Virus record (IMG/VR): IMGVR_UViG_3300017963_000287
Coordinates: 1 to 63,183 of that record
DNA from: a virus
Length of the DNA: 63,183 nt
Strand: one strand, 5' to 3'
A model generated the notes under the pieces. The model saw nothing but the letters and a program-made list of their open reading frames with translations, did not search any database and had not been told where the DNA came from. Shown here in pieces: positions 41,812-50,147 of the stretch (position 1 is its first letter; the number at the start of each line of letters is the position of its first letter). The position numbers were made by a program, and so were the translations under genes.

Positions 41812-41826
41812 GGTTTTCCTCCTATC
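41812..41826 (+). promoter_or_regulatory. Phage promoter box, one of the best examples
   Basis: GGTTTTCCTCCTATC. It shares 13 of 15 bases with the box at 56997 and lies 31 bases (CTATC to ATG) before the lipoprotein gene at 41853. It marks the change from replication to structural genes. Confidence 0.55.
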
Positions 41827-41846
41827 CGAGGTCCCCGGTTAGGAGG
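41818..41846 (+). promoter_or_regulatory. Ribosome-site-hiding hairpin overlapping the promoter
   Basis: CCTCCTA (41818-41824) pairs with TAGGAGG (41840-41846), which contains the AGGAGG ribosome binding site of the gene at 41853. The left arm is part of the promoter box. Transcripts from further upstream would hide the ribosome site, while transcripts started at this promoter would lack the left arm. T4 uses a similar trick for some late genes. Confidence 0.45.
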
Positions 41847-41852
41847 CCAGCC

Positions 41853-42617
41853 ATGTCCCGTTTCGGCAAAATCAGCACGGTCGTCATGCTCGCGCTGCCC
41901 CTCGTCGTGGGAGGTTGCAGACCCAACAGGAAGACGGCGACTCCCGAGGACTACTATCCCCTCATCCAGGTCGCCTTCGAGGCCGGCGCGGTGGGTGCCA
42001 TGATCGCGCGCAACGAGGCCATCGAGAAGAAGAATTTCGCGGCCTGCGTCGCCGCCGACGTGCTCGCGGACGCGTTCGACAGCGCCGGAGACGCCCTCCA
42101 GGCGCGCATCTCCGACAAGATCGAGATCCCGGCCTTCGAGATGGACCTGACCGACTGTCTCGCCCTGCGTCCCGCGACCGATGAGGGGGACGAGAGCGCC
42201 CGCCTTGCGGGTCCCGTCGTCCTGATGACCATGGGCCCGGCCGAGGAGGAGAAGCCGACCGAGGAAGCGGCCCCGGCCGAGGAGGAGAAGCCGACCGAGG
42301 AAGCGGCCCCGGCCGAGGAGGAGAAGCCGACCGAAGAGGCCGCGGCGGAGACTCCGGCCGAGGAGGTGGACGCCACGCTCGACAAGGGCAACCCGGACGC
42401 CGCCGTGCTCGTCGAGGCGATAGCAGGTATCACCCTGACCGCGGCCCTGTACTACGCGAACAAGCTCAAGACAGCGAACTGCAAGAAGGGGGTCGCGGCG
42501 CTCGCGGCCATCCACTACGTCAACGGCATGATCAAGCCGATCGCGGACGAGATCGCGGAACCCGACGGAAAGGTGTCGGTCCCGGCGGTCACCATCGACT
42601 TCTCGGAGTGCAAGTGA
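41853..42617 (+). CDS. Lipoprotein with acidic 12-residue repeats
   Basis: 254 residues. The N-terminus MSRFGKISTVVMLALPLVVG is a secretion signal followed by a lipobox ending at Cys22 (VGGC), so a lipid-anchored envelope protein is likely. Residues 26-115 hold two cysteines (AACVAADVLADAF, LTDCLAL). Residues about 129-164 are three copies of PAEEEKPTEEAA. A helical or membrane-like stretch follows (AVLVEAIAGITLTAALYYAN), and the end is FSECK. It may change the host surface or act in lysis or superinfection exclusion; none of these is shown. AGGAGG precedes the ATG. Confidence 0.7.
   Translation: MSRFGKISTVVMLALPLVVGGCRPNRKTATPEDYYPLIQVAFEAGAVGAMIARNEAIEKKNFAACVAADVLADAFDSAGDALQARISDKIEIPAFEMDLTDCLALRPATDEGDESARLAGPVVLMTMGPAEEEKPTEEAAPAEEEKPTEEAAPAEEEKPTEEAAAETPAEEVDATLDKGNPDAAVLVEAIAGITLTAALYYANKLKTANCKKGVAALAAIHYVNGMIKPIADEIAEPDGKVSVPAVTIDFSECK
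42237..42344. repeat. Three 36-bp tandem repeats in the lipoprotein gene
   Basis: Units start at 42237, 42273 and 42309; the first two are identical and the third differs at a few bases near its end. Each encodes PAEEEKPTEEAA. The unit length equals that of the repeat in the other lipoprotein at 29787, but the sequences are unrelated. Confidence 0.8.
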
Positions 42618-42649
42618 GGAGCTGACGCGACGGCCACGCGAGGAGGCAC

Positions 42650-42955
42650 ATGACCGATAGACCCTCAGCACGTCGAATCGTGATGTCCAAATCGGTGGCC
42701 CGGCAGTGGCTCATCAAGCAGGCCCGCCCCGAGTACCGCATCAAGGTGTTCAACCCCAACGCCCGAGACTACCCGTCCGTCCTGCGCGCTTTCCGGGACG
42801 AGAGGCTGAGGATGGCCGGGGTGTCGCCCCTCCCCGACCTCGGCGTGAGGGAGGACTTCGGCGGCTTCTACGTCTGGTCGTCCGACCGAGAGGCCCTCGC
42901 CACCCTCCAGGGGTGGTTCGAGAAGCGCGGCCTGGAGACCTCCTGGATCTGGTGA
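42650..42955 (+). CDS. Hypothetical protein, 101 aa
   Basis: 101 residues, ATG behind GAGGAGG. The start is basic (RPSARRIVMSKSVARQWLIK) and the rest is a small alpha/beta chain (YRIKVFNPNARDYPSVLRAF, GGFYVWSSDREALATLQGWF). The stop is one base before the next start, so it is coupled to the following tail-type gene. No family recognised; a minor virion protein is possible by position. Confidence 0.6.
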   Translation: MTDRPSARRIVMSKSVARQWLIKQARPEYRIKVFNPNARDYPSVLRAFRDERLRMAGVSPLPDLGVREDFGGFYVWSSDREALATLQGWFEKRGLETSWIW

Positions 42956-42956
42956 G

Positions 42957-43400
42957 ATGGCCGCCGTTCGCACTCGCCTCCAGAGCTGCTTCGTCTACAA
43001 CGTGCGGATCGATGATCCGTGCAACCCGTCGTGGCAGTTCACCATCATCGTCAACCAGGACGGCACGTACGGAGTCGAGAACATCCGCTCACCGAACGGG
43101 AGCATCTGCGACCCCAACACCCAGCTCCCGGCGGAGGTCCTCGACGAGATCAACGCCGCCAAGGGAGACGTGGAGAACATCTTGGCACAGACGAGCGCAG
43201 TCAACGGAACCCTGACCTTCACGGCCCAGACCAGTCAGTCGATAGTGTTCGCCACGCCGTTCGCGAACACGCAGTACAGGGTCTACGTGTCGCTGCCGGA
43301 CTTCGTCGACTGGAAGATCACCAACAAGACCCTCACCGGCTTCGACCTGGAGATCAATACCACCTACACCGGGACGGTCGGCTACGACGTGTTCGTCTAG
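42957..43400 (+). CDS. Tail or fibre-associated protein with shared C-terminal domain
   Basis: 147 residues. It is beta-rich throughout (WQFTIIVNQDGTYGVENIRS, TLTFTAQTSQSIVFATPF). The C-terminal 50 residues (FANTQYRVYVSLPDFVDWKI, TGFDLEINTTYTGTVGYDVF) share a pattern with the end of the 43498 gene: a strand with Y-x-V, then GFD-I, then T-V-x-Y-x-V. Such domains are typical of phage fibre or receptor-binding proteins. No exact family is recognised. Confidence 0.6.
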   Translation: MAAVRTRLQSCFVYNVRIDDPCNPSWQFTIIVNQDGTYGVENIRSPNGSICDPNTQLPAEVLDEINAAKGDVENILAQTSAVNGTLTFTAQTSQSIVFATPFANTQYRVYVSLPDFVDWKITNKTLTGFDLEINTTYTGTVGYDVFV

Positions 43401-43408
43401 GAGGAAGC

Positions 43409-43477
43409 ATGTCTCGTGCCGACGAGAAGGACATGGTGAGCCACGACCCGCCCGAGGTGCGGCTCTGGTGGGACTAG
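43409..43477 (+). CDS. Tiny protein, 22 aa
   Basis: ATG at 43409 is preceded by GAGGAAG, an excellent ribosome site at correct spacing, and the 22-codon frame fits exactly between two tail genes. The product (MSRADEKDMVSHDPPEVRLW...) is charged with two tryptophans at the end. It may be a real small gene or a leader peptide coupling translation of the next gene. Confidence 0.4.
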   Translation: MSRADEKDMVSHDPPEVRLWWD

Positions 43478-43497
43478 AAGCCTGAGAGGAACCTGAT

Positions 43498-45105
43498 ATG
43501 GCCGTTCAACCCCCATTCAGAAGCGACGTCTACGAGGTCGAGAACGCCGATGCGCCGGTCGGTCCACGACTGATCGAGGCCGACGAGAACGACGGCTCGC
43601 TCCGTTTCACCGATCCGAGGATCCCCGGGGGCATCGACCTATTCGAGCTCGCCGGACTCCAGCAGGCGAACAATACCATTGTCGTCTCGCCCACGGGGGC
43701 GGCGGCGAGCAAGGACGCGAACGGCGACTCCATCACCACGGTCCAGGCCGGACTCGATGCCGTACCCACCTCGGCCGACGTGAACGACCCTTGGACGGTT
43801 CTCCTGGCCCCCGGCATCTACGCCGAGGACGTGCTCTTCATCCGCGACGGGACGGTTCTGCGAGGACTCGGCAACGTCACGCTCCGATCCGCGGGCGCGT
43901 TCAGCACCGTCCGCATCGGCGCGGGACCGGCCAGCGTCCCCCGTCGGATCAGGCTCCAGGATCTCAGGATCGAGAACTCCGTGGCGTCCGAGGCGTGCGT
44001 GGACATCGGCAGCGCGACGTTCGCCACGGGGACTTTCACGGTGGCCTCGGTTCCGAACGTGGGCGACCAGGTGACCGTGGACGTGACGACGCTGACGGCC
44101 ATCGCCAACGGCGGTGTCCCGGCCCCCGGCGAGTTCGAGCTCGGAACGGACGCGGCCTCGACCGCCACGAACTTGGCCGACGCCATCAACGACCCCGTCA
44201 ACGGGCTGAACGCCATCGTGGTGGCGACCGTGGTCGGGACCGTCGTCACCGTCCGGGCCCTGAATCCGGGCGTCGCGGGCAACCTCGTCGCCATCGCCTC
44301 GAGCGTCCCCCTGGTCCTCGTGCCCTCCGGCGCCACCCTCGCGGGCGGCGCGGACGCCAGTGCCGGCTCGACGGTCGGAAACGACCTTATCGAGATCGTC
44401 GACTGCGACCTCGTGGCTACCGGCGTCAACGGCTTCCAGATCCGGGCCGTCTCGATCAACAACGTCTCCGTGAGGGGCGGCGACTGGAGTGGCGGCGTCA
44501 CCACGAGCTCGGTGTGGGTCTCCGAGTGCGCCTCCTTCAGCCTGGTAGACCAGCAGGCCCTGTTCGGCGTCACCACGAACTACAACTCGGCCGCACCTAA
44601 CATCCCGAGCATCGCGACCTCGGCCTACAGCCTCCAGCGGGTTCGCAGCGGCTACGCCTTCGCCTCGAACCTGGCCGGAGCGGGCAGCGTCACCATGCAG
44701 GACGTGACGTTCCTCGGGGCCGTCGGCTACACTGGAGACGCGGCCCTGCGTACGTTCGAGGCCACCCGGTGCCGATTCGGTCCCCTGACGCTCGGGGGGA
44801 CCGGGACCGTCACCCTGAGCAACTCCACCCGCGGAGGTCTGGTCGCGGCCGGGACCGGCACCCTAGCCGAGACCTCCGCGCAGGGGAGCGCGGCATTCGT
44901 CGCCGTCCCGGTGGTCACGGTGCCCTTCGTGGAACCCCAGCCCGACACCGCTTACACGGTGGCGCTCGAGTGGGACGGGCCGCCGGCCGCGATCACCGAC
45001 GTTCCCTCGGTTCCGGCGTCGTCGAAGCTGACGAGCGGCTTCGACATCGCCTTCGGAGCGGCTCAGACCATGACCGTACACTACGTGATCAGGCGGGACG
45101 TCTAG
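43498..45105 (+). CDS. Beta-helix tail spike or fibre protein
   Basis: 535 residues. The region 60-150 (ITTVQAGLDAVPTSADVNDP, VLLAPGIYAEDVLFIRDGTV) is the entry of a right-handed parallel beta-helix, as in pectate-lyase-like tail spikes. An inserted domain at about 165-290 (FTVASVPNVGDQVTVDVTTL, STATNLADAINDP, GVAGNLVAIASSVP) is of the type found in many phage tail proteins. The beta-helix resumes, and the C-terminal 55 residues are the fibre domain shared with the preceding gene. It probably binds or cuts a cell-surface glycan; no catalytic residues can be named. Confidence 0.7.
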   Translation: MAVQPPFRSDVYEVENADAPVGPRLIEADENDGSLRFTDPRIPGGIDLFELAGLQQANNTIVVSPTGAAASKDANGDSITTVQAGLDAVPTSADVNDPWTVLLAPGIYAEDVLFIRDGTVLRGLGNVTLRSAGAFSTVRIGAGPASVPRRIRLQDLRIENSVASEACVDIGSATFATGTFTVASVPNVGDQVTVDVTTLTAIANGGVPAPGEFELGTDAASTATNLADAINDPVNGLNAIVVATVVGTVVTVRALNPGVAGNLVAIASSVPLVLVPSGATLAGGADASAGSTVGNDLIEIVDCDLVATGVNGFQIRAVSINNVSVRGGDWSGGVTTSSVWVSECASFSLVDQQALFGVTTNYNSAAPNIPSIATSAYSLQRVRSGYAFASNLAGAGSVTMQDVTFLGAVGYTGDAALRTFEATRCRFGPLTLGGTGTVTLSNSTRGGLVAAGTGTLAETSAQGSAAFVAVPVVTVPFVEPQPDTAYTVALEWDGPPAAITDVPSVPASSKLTSGFDIAFGAAQTMTVHYVIRRDV

Positions 45106-45115
45106 GAGGAGAGCC

Positions 45116-45682
45116 ATGGCAGACGACGACTTCTGGACCGAGTTGACGCAGGGGCCTCAGACCCGAACGGCCTCGTCGCTCGACGCCCACCTCCAGGGGC
45201 GTGACGCGGGGGACTCGGGACTCCGGGTGCTCACCGACAAGGGACGCGCCGAGGCGGCCCTCCCGACGCCCGCGGAGGCAGGGACGAGGGTCCAGTTCGT
45301 CACCAATATCGGCAGCGTCCTCACCTACCCGAATCCTCCGCTCCCGGAGGCCGAGGGCACCGTCGTCATGGTGCGGACCGCGGAGGGAGACCAGACCGGC
45401 CTGGACGAGATGGTCTTCGTGAAGTTCGACGACGGCAAGTTCCTCGCCGTCCACGCGGAGCACCTCAGGAGGGCATCGAGCGGCTCCAAGGTCGCGACGA
45501 GCTTCGCTCGCCGCGTGGGCTGCCTGGGTGATCTGAGCGGATTCCTGCGATGGGGTCAGGAGGAGGACAACGAGCTCGTGCACAGGGCCACGAGGGACCT
45601 CTGGTCCTACCAGCAGACCGAGGACGGAGACTTCGTGATCGCTCGTCTGTTCGACGACACCGGAGAGCCGCTTCGGGTGTGA
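45116..45682 (+). CDS. Hypothetical structural-region protein, 188 aa
   Basis: 188 residues, ATG behind AGGAGAG. An SH3-like or beta-barrel segment is readable in the middle (GTRVQFVTNIGSVLTYPNPP, GTVVMVRTAEGDQTGLDEMV, FVKFDDGKFLAVHAEHLRRA). The end is acidic and helical (WSYQQTEDGDFVIARLFDD). Similar small barrels occur in virion proteins. It closes the group that starts at 41853. No family recognised. Confidence 0.65.
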   Translation: MADDDFWTELTQGPQTRTASSLDAHLQGRDAGDSGLRVLTDKGRAEAALPTPAEAGTRVQFVTNIGSVLTYPNPPLPEAEGTVVMVRTAEGDQTGLDEMVFVKFDDGKFLAVHAEHLRRASSGSKVATSFARRVGCLGDLSGFLRWGQEEDNELVHRATRDLWSYQQTEDGDFVIARLFDDTGEPLRV

Positions 45683-45734
45683 TGCCATCGTCTCGCGGTC
45701 TTTGCGCCACGCCTCGAACGAGCCGTGGATTGGT

Positions 45735-45749
45735 GGTTTTCCCTTTATA
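45735..45749 (+). promoter_or_regulatory. Candidate phage promoter box
   Basis: GGTTTTCCCTTTATA: perfect GGTTTTC and a TATA in place of CTATC at the same spacing. It lies 27-31 bases before the GTG at 45776. Confidence 0.5.
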
Positions 45750-45775
45750 GGCCCCCGTTGGCAGGAACTTTCGTC

Positions 45776-46717
45776 GTGCCCACTCCCGACCCGAAGAGAG
45801 TCGCCGCGGCCTACCGCCAGGACCTCGTGAAGACCGCCGGCGAGGTCATTTTCAAGAAGGACCGAAGCGGCGACGTGGGCTCGTGGGCCTACACGGACGT
45901 CGCGCCGAGTCGTCGCGAGATCCCGGCCGACTTCAACTACTCCCCGAAGAACCGCAAGTCGCTCGCGAAGATCCTGCGAGGGACGCTCGCGGGCCTCGGG
46001 CACGTGCTCGCCGCCTACACGCAGTTCGCGAAGCTGAAGTCCGCTCGCCTGAGCCCCGACGGGAGCCTCGGCGGCCGCGGCTACATCCAGAACATCGCGG
46101 ACATGCGCAAGCAGTACATGAACTGCGTCGAGGCCCTGTCGGCCCTGAGCGACACGGTCTACGACGAGCTCCACGCCCCGCACTGGGCCGTCGTCTCTCG
46201 CCAGGAGGACGACGGGGAGAAGGCGGAGGTCTCCGCCATCATCGACGACGCCGAGACCATCCGTCGGGACCCGCAGGAGTGGGCCGAGGAGGTGGAGGCC
46301 GACGAGGCGATGCAGGGGAAGCGGAGGGGTCCTCGACCGCAGGTGCCGAAGATACGGGTGCCCGAGATGGAGCCTCACGAGATGCAGGAACGGGGAAGGG
46401 GACAGCCACCCGACCTGTTCGATGCCCAGAACCTGGTCCCGGCCACCATGGGCAAGGTGGCCTCTCTCGAGGAGAGCGTGCGACGAGTCGCCTACGGCTG
46501 GATCGCGGGAGAGTACAGGGATCGCATCCCGGGCGGACTGGCCGACGAGAAGCGGCCGTCCGACTTCGATCCCGTCCAGCTCGAGAAGGGAATCAAGGTC
46601 GAGCGCGAACATGCCGGGAAGGACACGGCCCTAGCCCGGGAGATCGCGATGGATCATCTCACCGAGGACCCCGACTATTACCGGAAGCTCGAGAAGATAG
46701 AGGAGGGAGCTCACTGA
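45776..46717 (+). CDS. Protein with C-terminal DUF5661-like domain
   Basis: 313 residues from the GTG at 45776, preceded by AGGAA; earlier frames overlap the promoter box. The N-terminal 150 residues are helical (VAAAYRQDLVKTAGEVIFKK, MRKQYMNCVEALSALSDTVY). A proline-rich and acidic linker follows. The last 55 residues (DFDPVQLEKGIKVEREHAGK, ALAREIAMDHLTEDPDYYRK) match the small DUF5661 domain found in phages and mobile elements, function unknown. The stop overlaps the next start by one base. Confidence 0.65.
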   Translation: MPTPDPKRVAAAYRQDLVKTAGEVIFKKDRSGDVGSWAYTDVAPSRREIPADFNYSPKNRKSLAKILRGTLAGLGHVLAAYTQFAKLKSARLSPDGSLGGRGYIQNIADMRKQYMNCVEALSALSDTVYDELHAPHWAVVSRQEDDGEKAEVSAIIDDAETIRRDPQEWAEEVEADEAMQGKRRGPRPQVPKIRVPEMEPHEMQERGRGQPPDLFDAQNLVPATMGKVASLEESVRRVAYGWIAGEYRDRIPGGLADEKRPSDFDPVQLEKGIKVEREHAGKDTALAREIAMDHLTEDPDYYRKLEKIEEGAH

Positions 46718-48963
46718 TGGGTTCCAAGAAGGCCAATTCCACCCTCCCGAGCGAGCTCAACGAGGACTGGGGCTCGAACTACATGATGGACGGCTTCTGG
46801 CACGACATGGAGTACGAGCACGGACTCCGCGAGAACCCGGCGCGTGACCCGGTGCCGCAACCTTCGACCTCGGGTTTCGCCCAGCTGCCGGGAGCGCTGA
46901 TCGTGGGCGACGAGGAGACGGAGCCTCCTCAGGAGGTCGAGCAGGAGGCGCTCATCGACCTCGAGGCCCTGGGCATCGTCGCCTCGGTCGATCCCGACGT
47001 CGACCGCAGCGACGTGGGCGTCGTCGACTTCTCGTGGATCGGAGAGGCGCGTCAGGACCTCGACCGCCTGCCGAATCAGCCGGTCGACAACGGCATCCCA
47101 GAACTGCAGGAGGCGTGGGGGGACCGCACGGACGGCATCCATCGGATCGACCTGTACGACCGGGACGAGACTCACTACGAGGACGCGGACCAGCGGAAGG
47201 AGGACGACGACCGCCTCAATCGCGAGAAGCTCGCGGGCCTCGTCGGCGCCGCCATGAGGCGCTCGGCGGCCGGAGATCCGCTGCAATCCATCAAGGCGGA
47301 CCTCGCGGCCCACGTCGACTCCGAGGACGTGCCGAAGATCGTCCGAGCGGTTCGCGCCGTCGAGGCAGAGCACGGGCTTGTCGGCAACGTTTACGTCCGG
47401 GCCTCGGCGTACCCCGGTCTCCACAAGGGACGGCACCGGGAGGCGATGCAGCGAGCCGCCAAGGGGGCTCGGTACCTCGTGGCGCACGAGGGCTGCGACT
47501 GCACCGACTGTGCCTGTGCCCTGGGCCTGCGCGTCGTGGATCATGCGAATGAGATCGACTGGAACGACGCCTACGAGCACTACGCGCCTCAGCTCGAGGC
47601 GACGGGACGTCTTGATAGGATGGCGACCATCATGGACAAGCGCGAGTCGCTCCGCAGGGCCTTCTTGGCCCACGAGGTCGCGCCTCGCCTCGCCGTCGAG
47701 AGCACCAAGGTGCGGCCCACGATGCCGGCCGACCGCGTGTCCTCCGAGGAGGCTCGCGCCGCCCTGGCGGCGCTGAAGACTGGCGAGCGCGAGACGTTGA
47801 CGAACGAGGCGAGGGAGCACGCGGTCGTGATCCGGAACCTCGGGGTCAGGCTCGGAGCACTCGTCAAGGCCAGCCTCATCACGCAGGAGGAGGCGGACAG
47901 GCTGTTCAAGTCGGAGGCTCCCGCAGAGATGCGTCTCCGCATGGCCCACCTGCTCGCCGCGCGGACGAAGCGGGCGAGTTACTCGGGAGCGAGCCTCCAG
48001 GACGCTCGAGTCAGGATCTCCGCCGAGCAGTTCGCCCGGGCGGCGGCGGACGCGTCGCGACACGAGCACATGGCCCGGACGGCGTCTGCCGCCGAGGGGG
48101 CCGAGCGCCTGCGCCTTCTCGAGGGGTTCAGGCGCGTCGAGGCCCGCTACGAGCAGGCGCGGAGGAAGTTCGCCCAGGTGCTCGAGGCCGTCGAGAAGGG
48201 AGACGTCAAGGGCGCGGCCCTGCGGAAGATGGTCGACGGCCTTTTCGACGGGCTAGAGCGCAGGATGGTCGCATTCGAGCTCGACCCCGTGCTCGCGAGG
48301 AACGGCTACTACGAGCAGTCCGAGGCTCCTCGGGACTACCAGGACGCGGCGGTCCGCGAGGCGGTGCCGGCGAGACACGAGCCCGTAGTCTCCGCTGGGG
48401 AGGTCTCGGGGGCGGTGCGCTGGACGCGGCGGCAGATGAGCGAGGGCGCGGCGGGGCGCGAGCTCGACCGCCTCCTTCGGGCAAGGTTCGAGCCGCGCGT
48501 GATGAAGGCCGCGAGCGAGAAGATTGCCGCCGCCAGACGCGAGCACGAGGGGTTGTCGGGTCACCTCTACGCCGATGCGGGCGCGTACGCGACGAGGAAG
48601 ACGGCCAAGGGCTGCGAGGAGGGTGGACTGCGCCATCGGGCCAACGGGCTGAAGTACGTCCTGGCGATGCCCCGCTGCGAGGGGTGCGTCTTCAAGAACG
48701 CCGACGGCGTCTGCCAGAAGTACAACAAGGTCCTGGCCGACGAGTTCTCCGGCGACGACGTCGAGCAGCTTCGGCGCCGCACGATCGCGTCGCACGAGAT
48801 GACCGACCAGGAGCAGACGGCGGCGATGTTCGCGGTCGGGACTCAGGCGGCCGACGAGGCCACCCGGTTCGGCCTCCACAACGCCATGCTCGACGACGTG
48901 GAGACCGAGGAACCCGAGCACGGGCTCCTCGACGGGATCTTCTTCGGAGGCTTCGAGATATGA
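46717..48963 (+). CDS. Large virion-region protein with duplicated Cys-cluster domain
   Basis: 748 residues. Two copies of a domain are visible: GNVYVRASAYPGLHKGRHRE, then ARYLVAHEGCDCTDCACALG (about 210-270), and near the end GHLYADAGAYATRKTAKGCE, then LKYVLAMPRCEGCVFKNADG with VCQKYNK (about 610-680). The cysteine groups C-x-C-x2-C-x-C and C-x2-C-x8-C look like metal sites. Between them lies a long helical region. Start and middle are acidic or charged. By position it is probably a large structural or injected protein. No family recognised. Confidence 0.65.
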   Translation: MGSKKANSTLPSELNEDWGSNYMMDGFWHDMEYEHGLRENPARDPVPQPSTSGFAQLPGALIVGDEETEPPQEVEQEALIDLEALGIVASVDPDVDRSDVGVVDFSWIGEARQDLDRLPNQPVDNGIPELQEAWGDRTDGIHRIDLYDRDETHYEDADQRKEDDDRLNREKLAGLVGAAMRRSAAGDPLQSIKADLAAHVDSEDVPKIVRAVRAVEAEHGLVGNVYVRASAYPGLHKGRHREAMQRAAKGARYLVAHEGCDCTDCACALGLRVVDHANEIDWNDAYEHYAPQLEATGRLDRMATIMDKRESLRRAFLAHEVAPRLAVESTKVRPTMPADRVSSEEARAALAALKTGERETLTNEAREHAVVIRNLGVRLGALVKASLITQEEADRLFKSEAPAEMRLRMAHLLAARTKRASYSGASLQDARVRISAEQFARAAADASRHEHMARTASAAEGAERLRLLEGFRRVEARYEQARRKFAQVLEAVEKGDVKGAALRKMVDGLFDGLERRMVAFELDPVLARNGYYEQSEAPRDYQDAAVREAVPARHEPVVSAGEVSGAVRWTRRQMSEGAAGRELDRLLRARFEPRVMKAASEKIAAARREHEGLSGHLYADAGAYATRKTAKGCEEGGLRHRANGLKYVLAMPRCEGCVFKNADGVCQKYNKVLADEFSGDDVEQLRRRTIASHEMTDQEQTAAMFAVGTQAADEATRFGLHNAMLDDVETEEPEHGLLDGIFFGGFEI

Positions 48964-49499
48964 GCACGGAGCGATGGACCTTCATGGGTGGCCGCAACGC
49001 GGCCGATGACCGCGCCCAGGCGGTGGAGATCCTGCGGTGGCTCCTCGCGTGCCTGCGCGGCCAGTACTGGTCGTACCAGCAGTCTCACTGGCAAGCTCAG
49101 GGAGCGCCCGCGTACGGCGACCACCTCCTGTTCCAGCGGCTCTACGAGAGCGTCCAGGACCACGTCGACACGCTCGCGGAGAAGATGGTCGGCCTGTACG
49201 GGAACGAGGCGGTGAACACCCTGAGCCTCGCGCCGAAGTTCGACTCCTGGGTCGCCCGGTGGGCGGAGGTCCAGTGCCTCCACAAGCGCGGGCTGCTCTC
49301 CGAGGACGACTTCCAGAAGGCGTGTCGGCAGACCTACGACAAGCTCGGAGACCTGGGCGAGCTGTCGCTGGGCATGGACGACTACCTGATGGCGACGGCT
49401 AGCGACCACGAGACGAACCAGTTCCTGCTGCGCCAGGTCCTCCGGCAGAAGCAGGCGTCGGCCGACTGGGCCGAGCTCAGGAGGAGCTTGAAGGAGTAG
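48960..49499 (+). CDS. Dps/ferritin-like protein
   Basis: 179 residues from the ATG at 48960, which overlaps the upstream stop. The helix ILRWLLACLRGQYWSYQQSH followed by WQAQGAPAYGDHLLFQRLYE and SVQDHVDTLAEKMVGLYGNE follows the Dps pattern, with His, Asp and Glu residues of the ferroxidase site at the expected spacing (H-x(11)-H region, D, D-x3-E). Dps proteins store iron and shield DNA. The C-terminal half differs from cellular Dps. In a structural-gene region it may be packaged or modify DNA compaction; unproven. Confidence 0.6.
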   Translation: MSTERWTFMGGRNAADDRAQAVEILRWLLACLRGQYWSYQQSHWQAQGAPAYGDHLLFQRLYESVQDHVDTLAEKMVGLYGNEAVNTLSLAPKFDSWVARWAEVQCLHKRGLLSEDDFQKACRQTYDKLGDLGELSLGMDDYLMATASDHETNQFLLRQVLRQKQASADWAELRRSLKE

Positions 49500-49503
49500 T
49501 CGC

Positions 49504-50133
49504 ATGCCAACCGCCGCCAAAGTCGGGTACGAGATCCTCGTCGCGAACTTCTCGCGACCCTTCCCGAGCTCGATCACGGGGGCGGACCCCGTTCACGACG
49601 CCCCGACGAAGACGCGCACGGGTTTCGAGTTCACCCACGTGCAGACCCTCGGGTTCGCCTTGGACCACACGCAGGCAGGCGCCGCGCGGTCGGTCGTGGT
49701 CAGCAGCCTGCAGCAGGGGTTCGAGCCCTTTCCGCCGACCGCGCTGCCGCAGGCGAGCCTCGACGTCGTGGACAACACGTTCGCCGGACTCTCCGCGATC
49801 CTGTACCTCGGTCCCTATGAGTTAGTCTCCAACCGCGACTACGTGGTCGGGGCCGGCGTCAACGCGACGGCGGCGGCGATAGGCGCGGCCATCGACAACC
49901 TTCCCGGCTACAGTACCGTGGTCGCGCTCGCGAACGTGGCCGTGAGCGGTCCGCGAGGCCAGGTCGGGCTGCGTTTCGACGCGACCTACAGGGGAGGCAA
50001 CGACAACTTCACGTTCAACTATCCGGCAGGCTCCCCGGACGGGGTCCTCGGCTACGGACCCTCCCCGGGCGACGGGCCGATCAAGCCGCCGCACATCCTG
50101 CCGCCGGGCCTGCCGAACGGCGTGGCCCCCTAG
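49504..50133 (+). CDS. Probable virion protein with tail-type domain, 209 aa
   Basis: 209 residues, ATG after GGAG. Beta-rich with alternating strands (GFEFTHVQTLGFALDHTQAG, ARSVVVSSLQQGFEPFPPTA). The segment VVGAGVNATAAAIGAAIDNL followed by PGYSTVVALANVAVSGPRGQ resembles the ATNLADAIN domain inserted in the tail spike at 43498. The C-terminus is Gly/Pro-rich (GYGPSPGDGPIKPPHILPPG). It directly precedes the terminase genes. No exact family recognised. Confidence 0.6.
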   Translation: MPTAAKVGYEILVANFSRPFPSSITGADPVHDAPTKTRTGFEFTHVQTLGFALDHTQAGAARSVVVSSLQQGFEPFPPTALPQASLDVVDNTFAGLSAILYLGPYELVSNRDYVVGAGVNATAAAIGAAIDNLPGYSTVVALANVAVSGPRGQVGLRFDATYRGGNDNFTFNYPAGSPDGVLGYGPSPGDGPIKPPHILPPGLPNGVAP

Positions 50134-50147
50134 CCCGCGGAGGCTGA

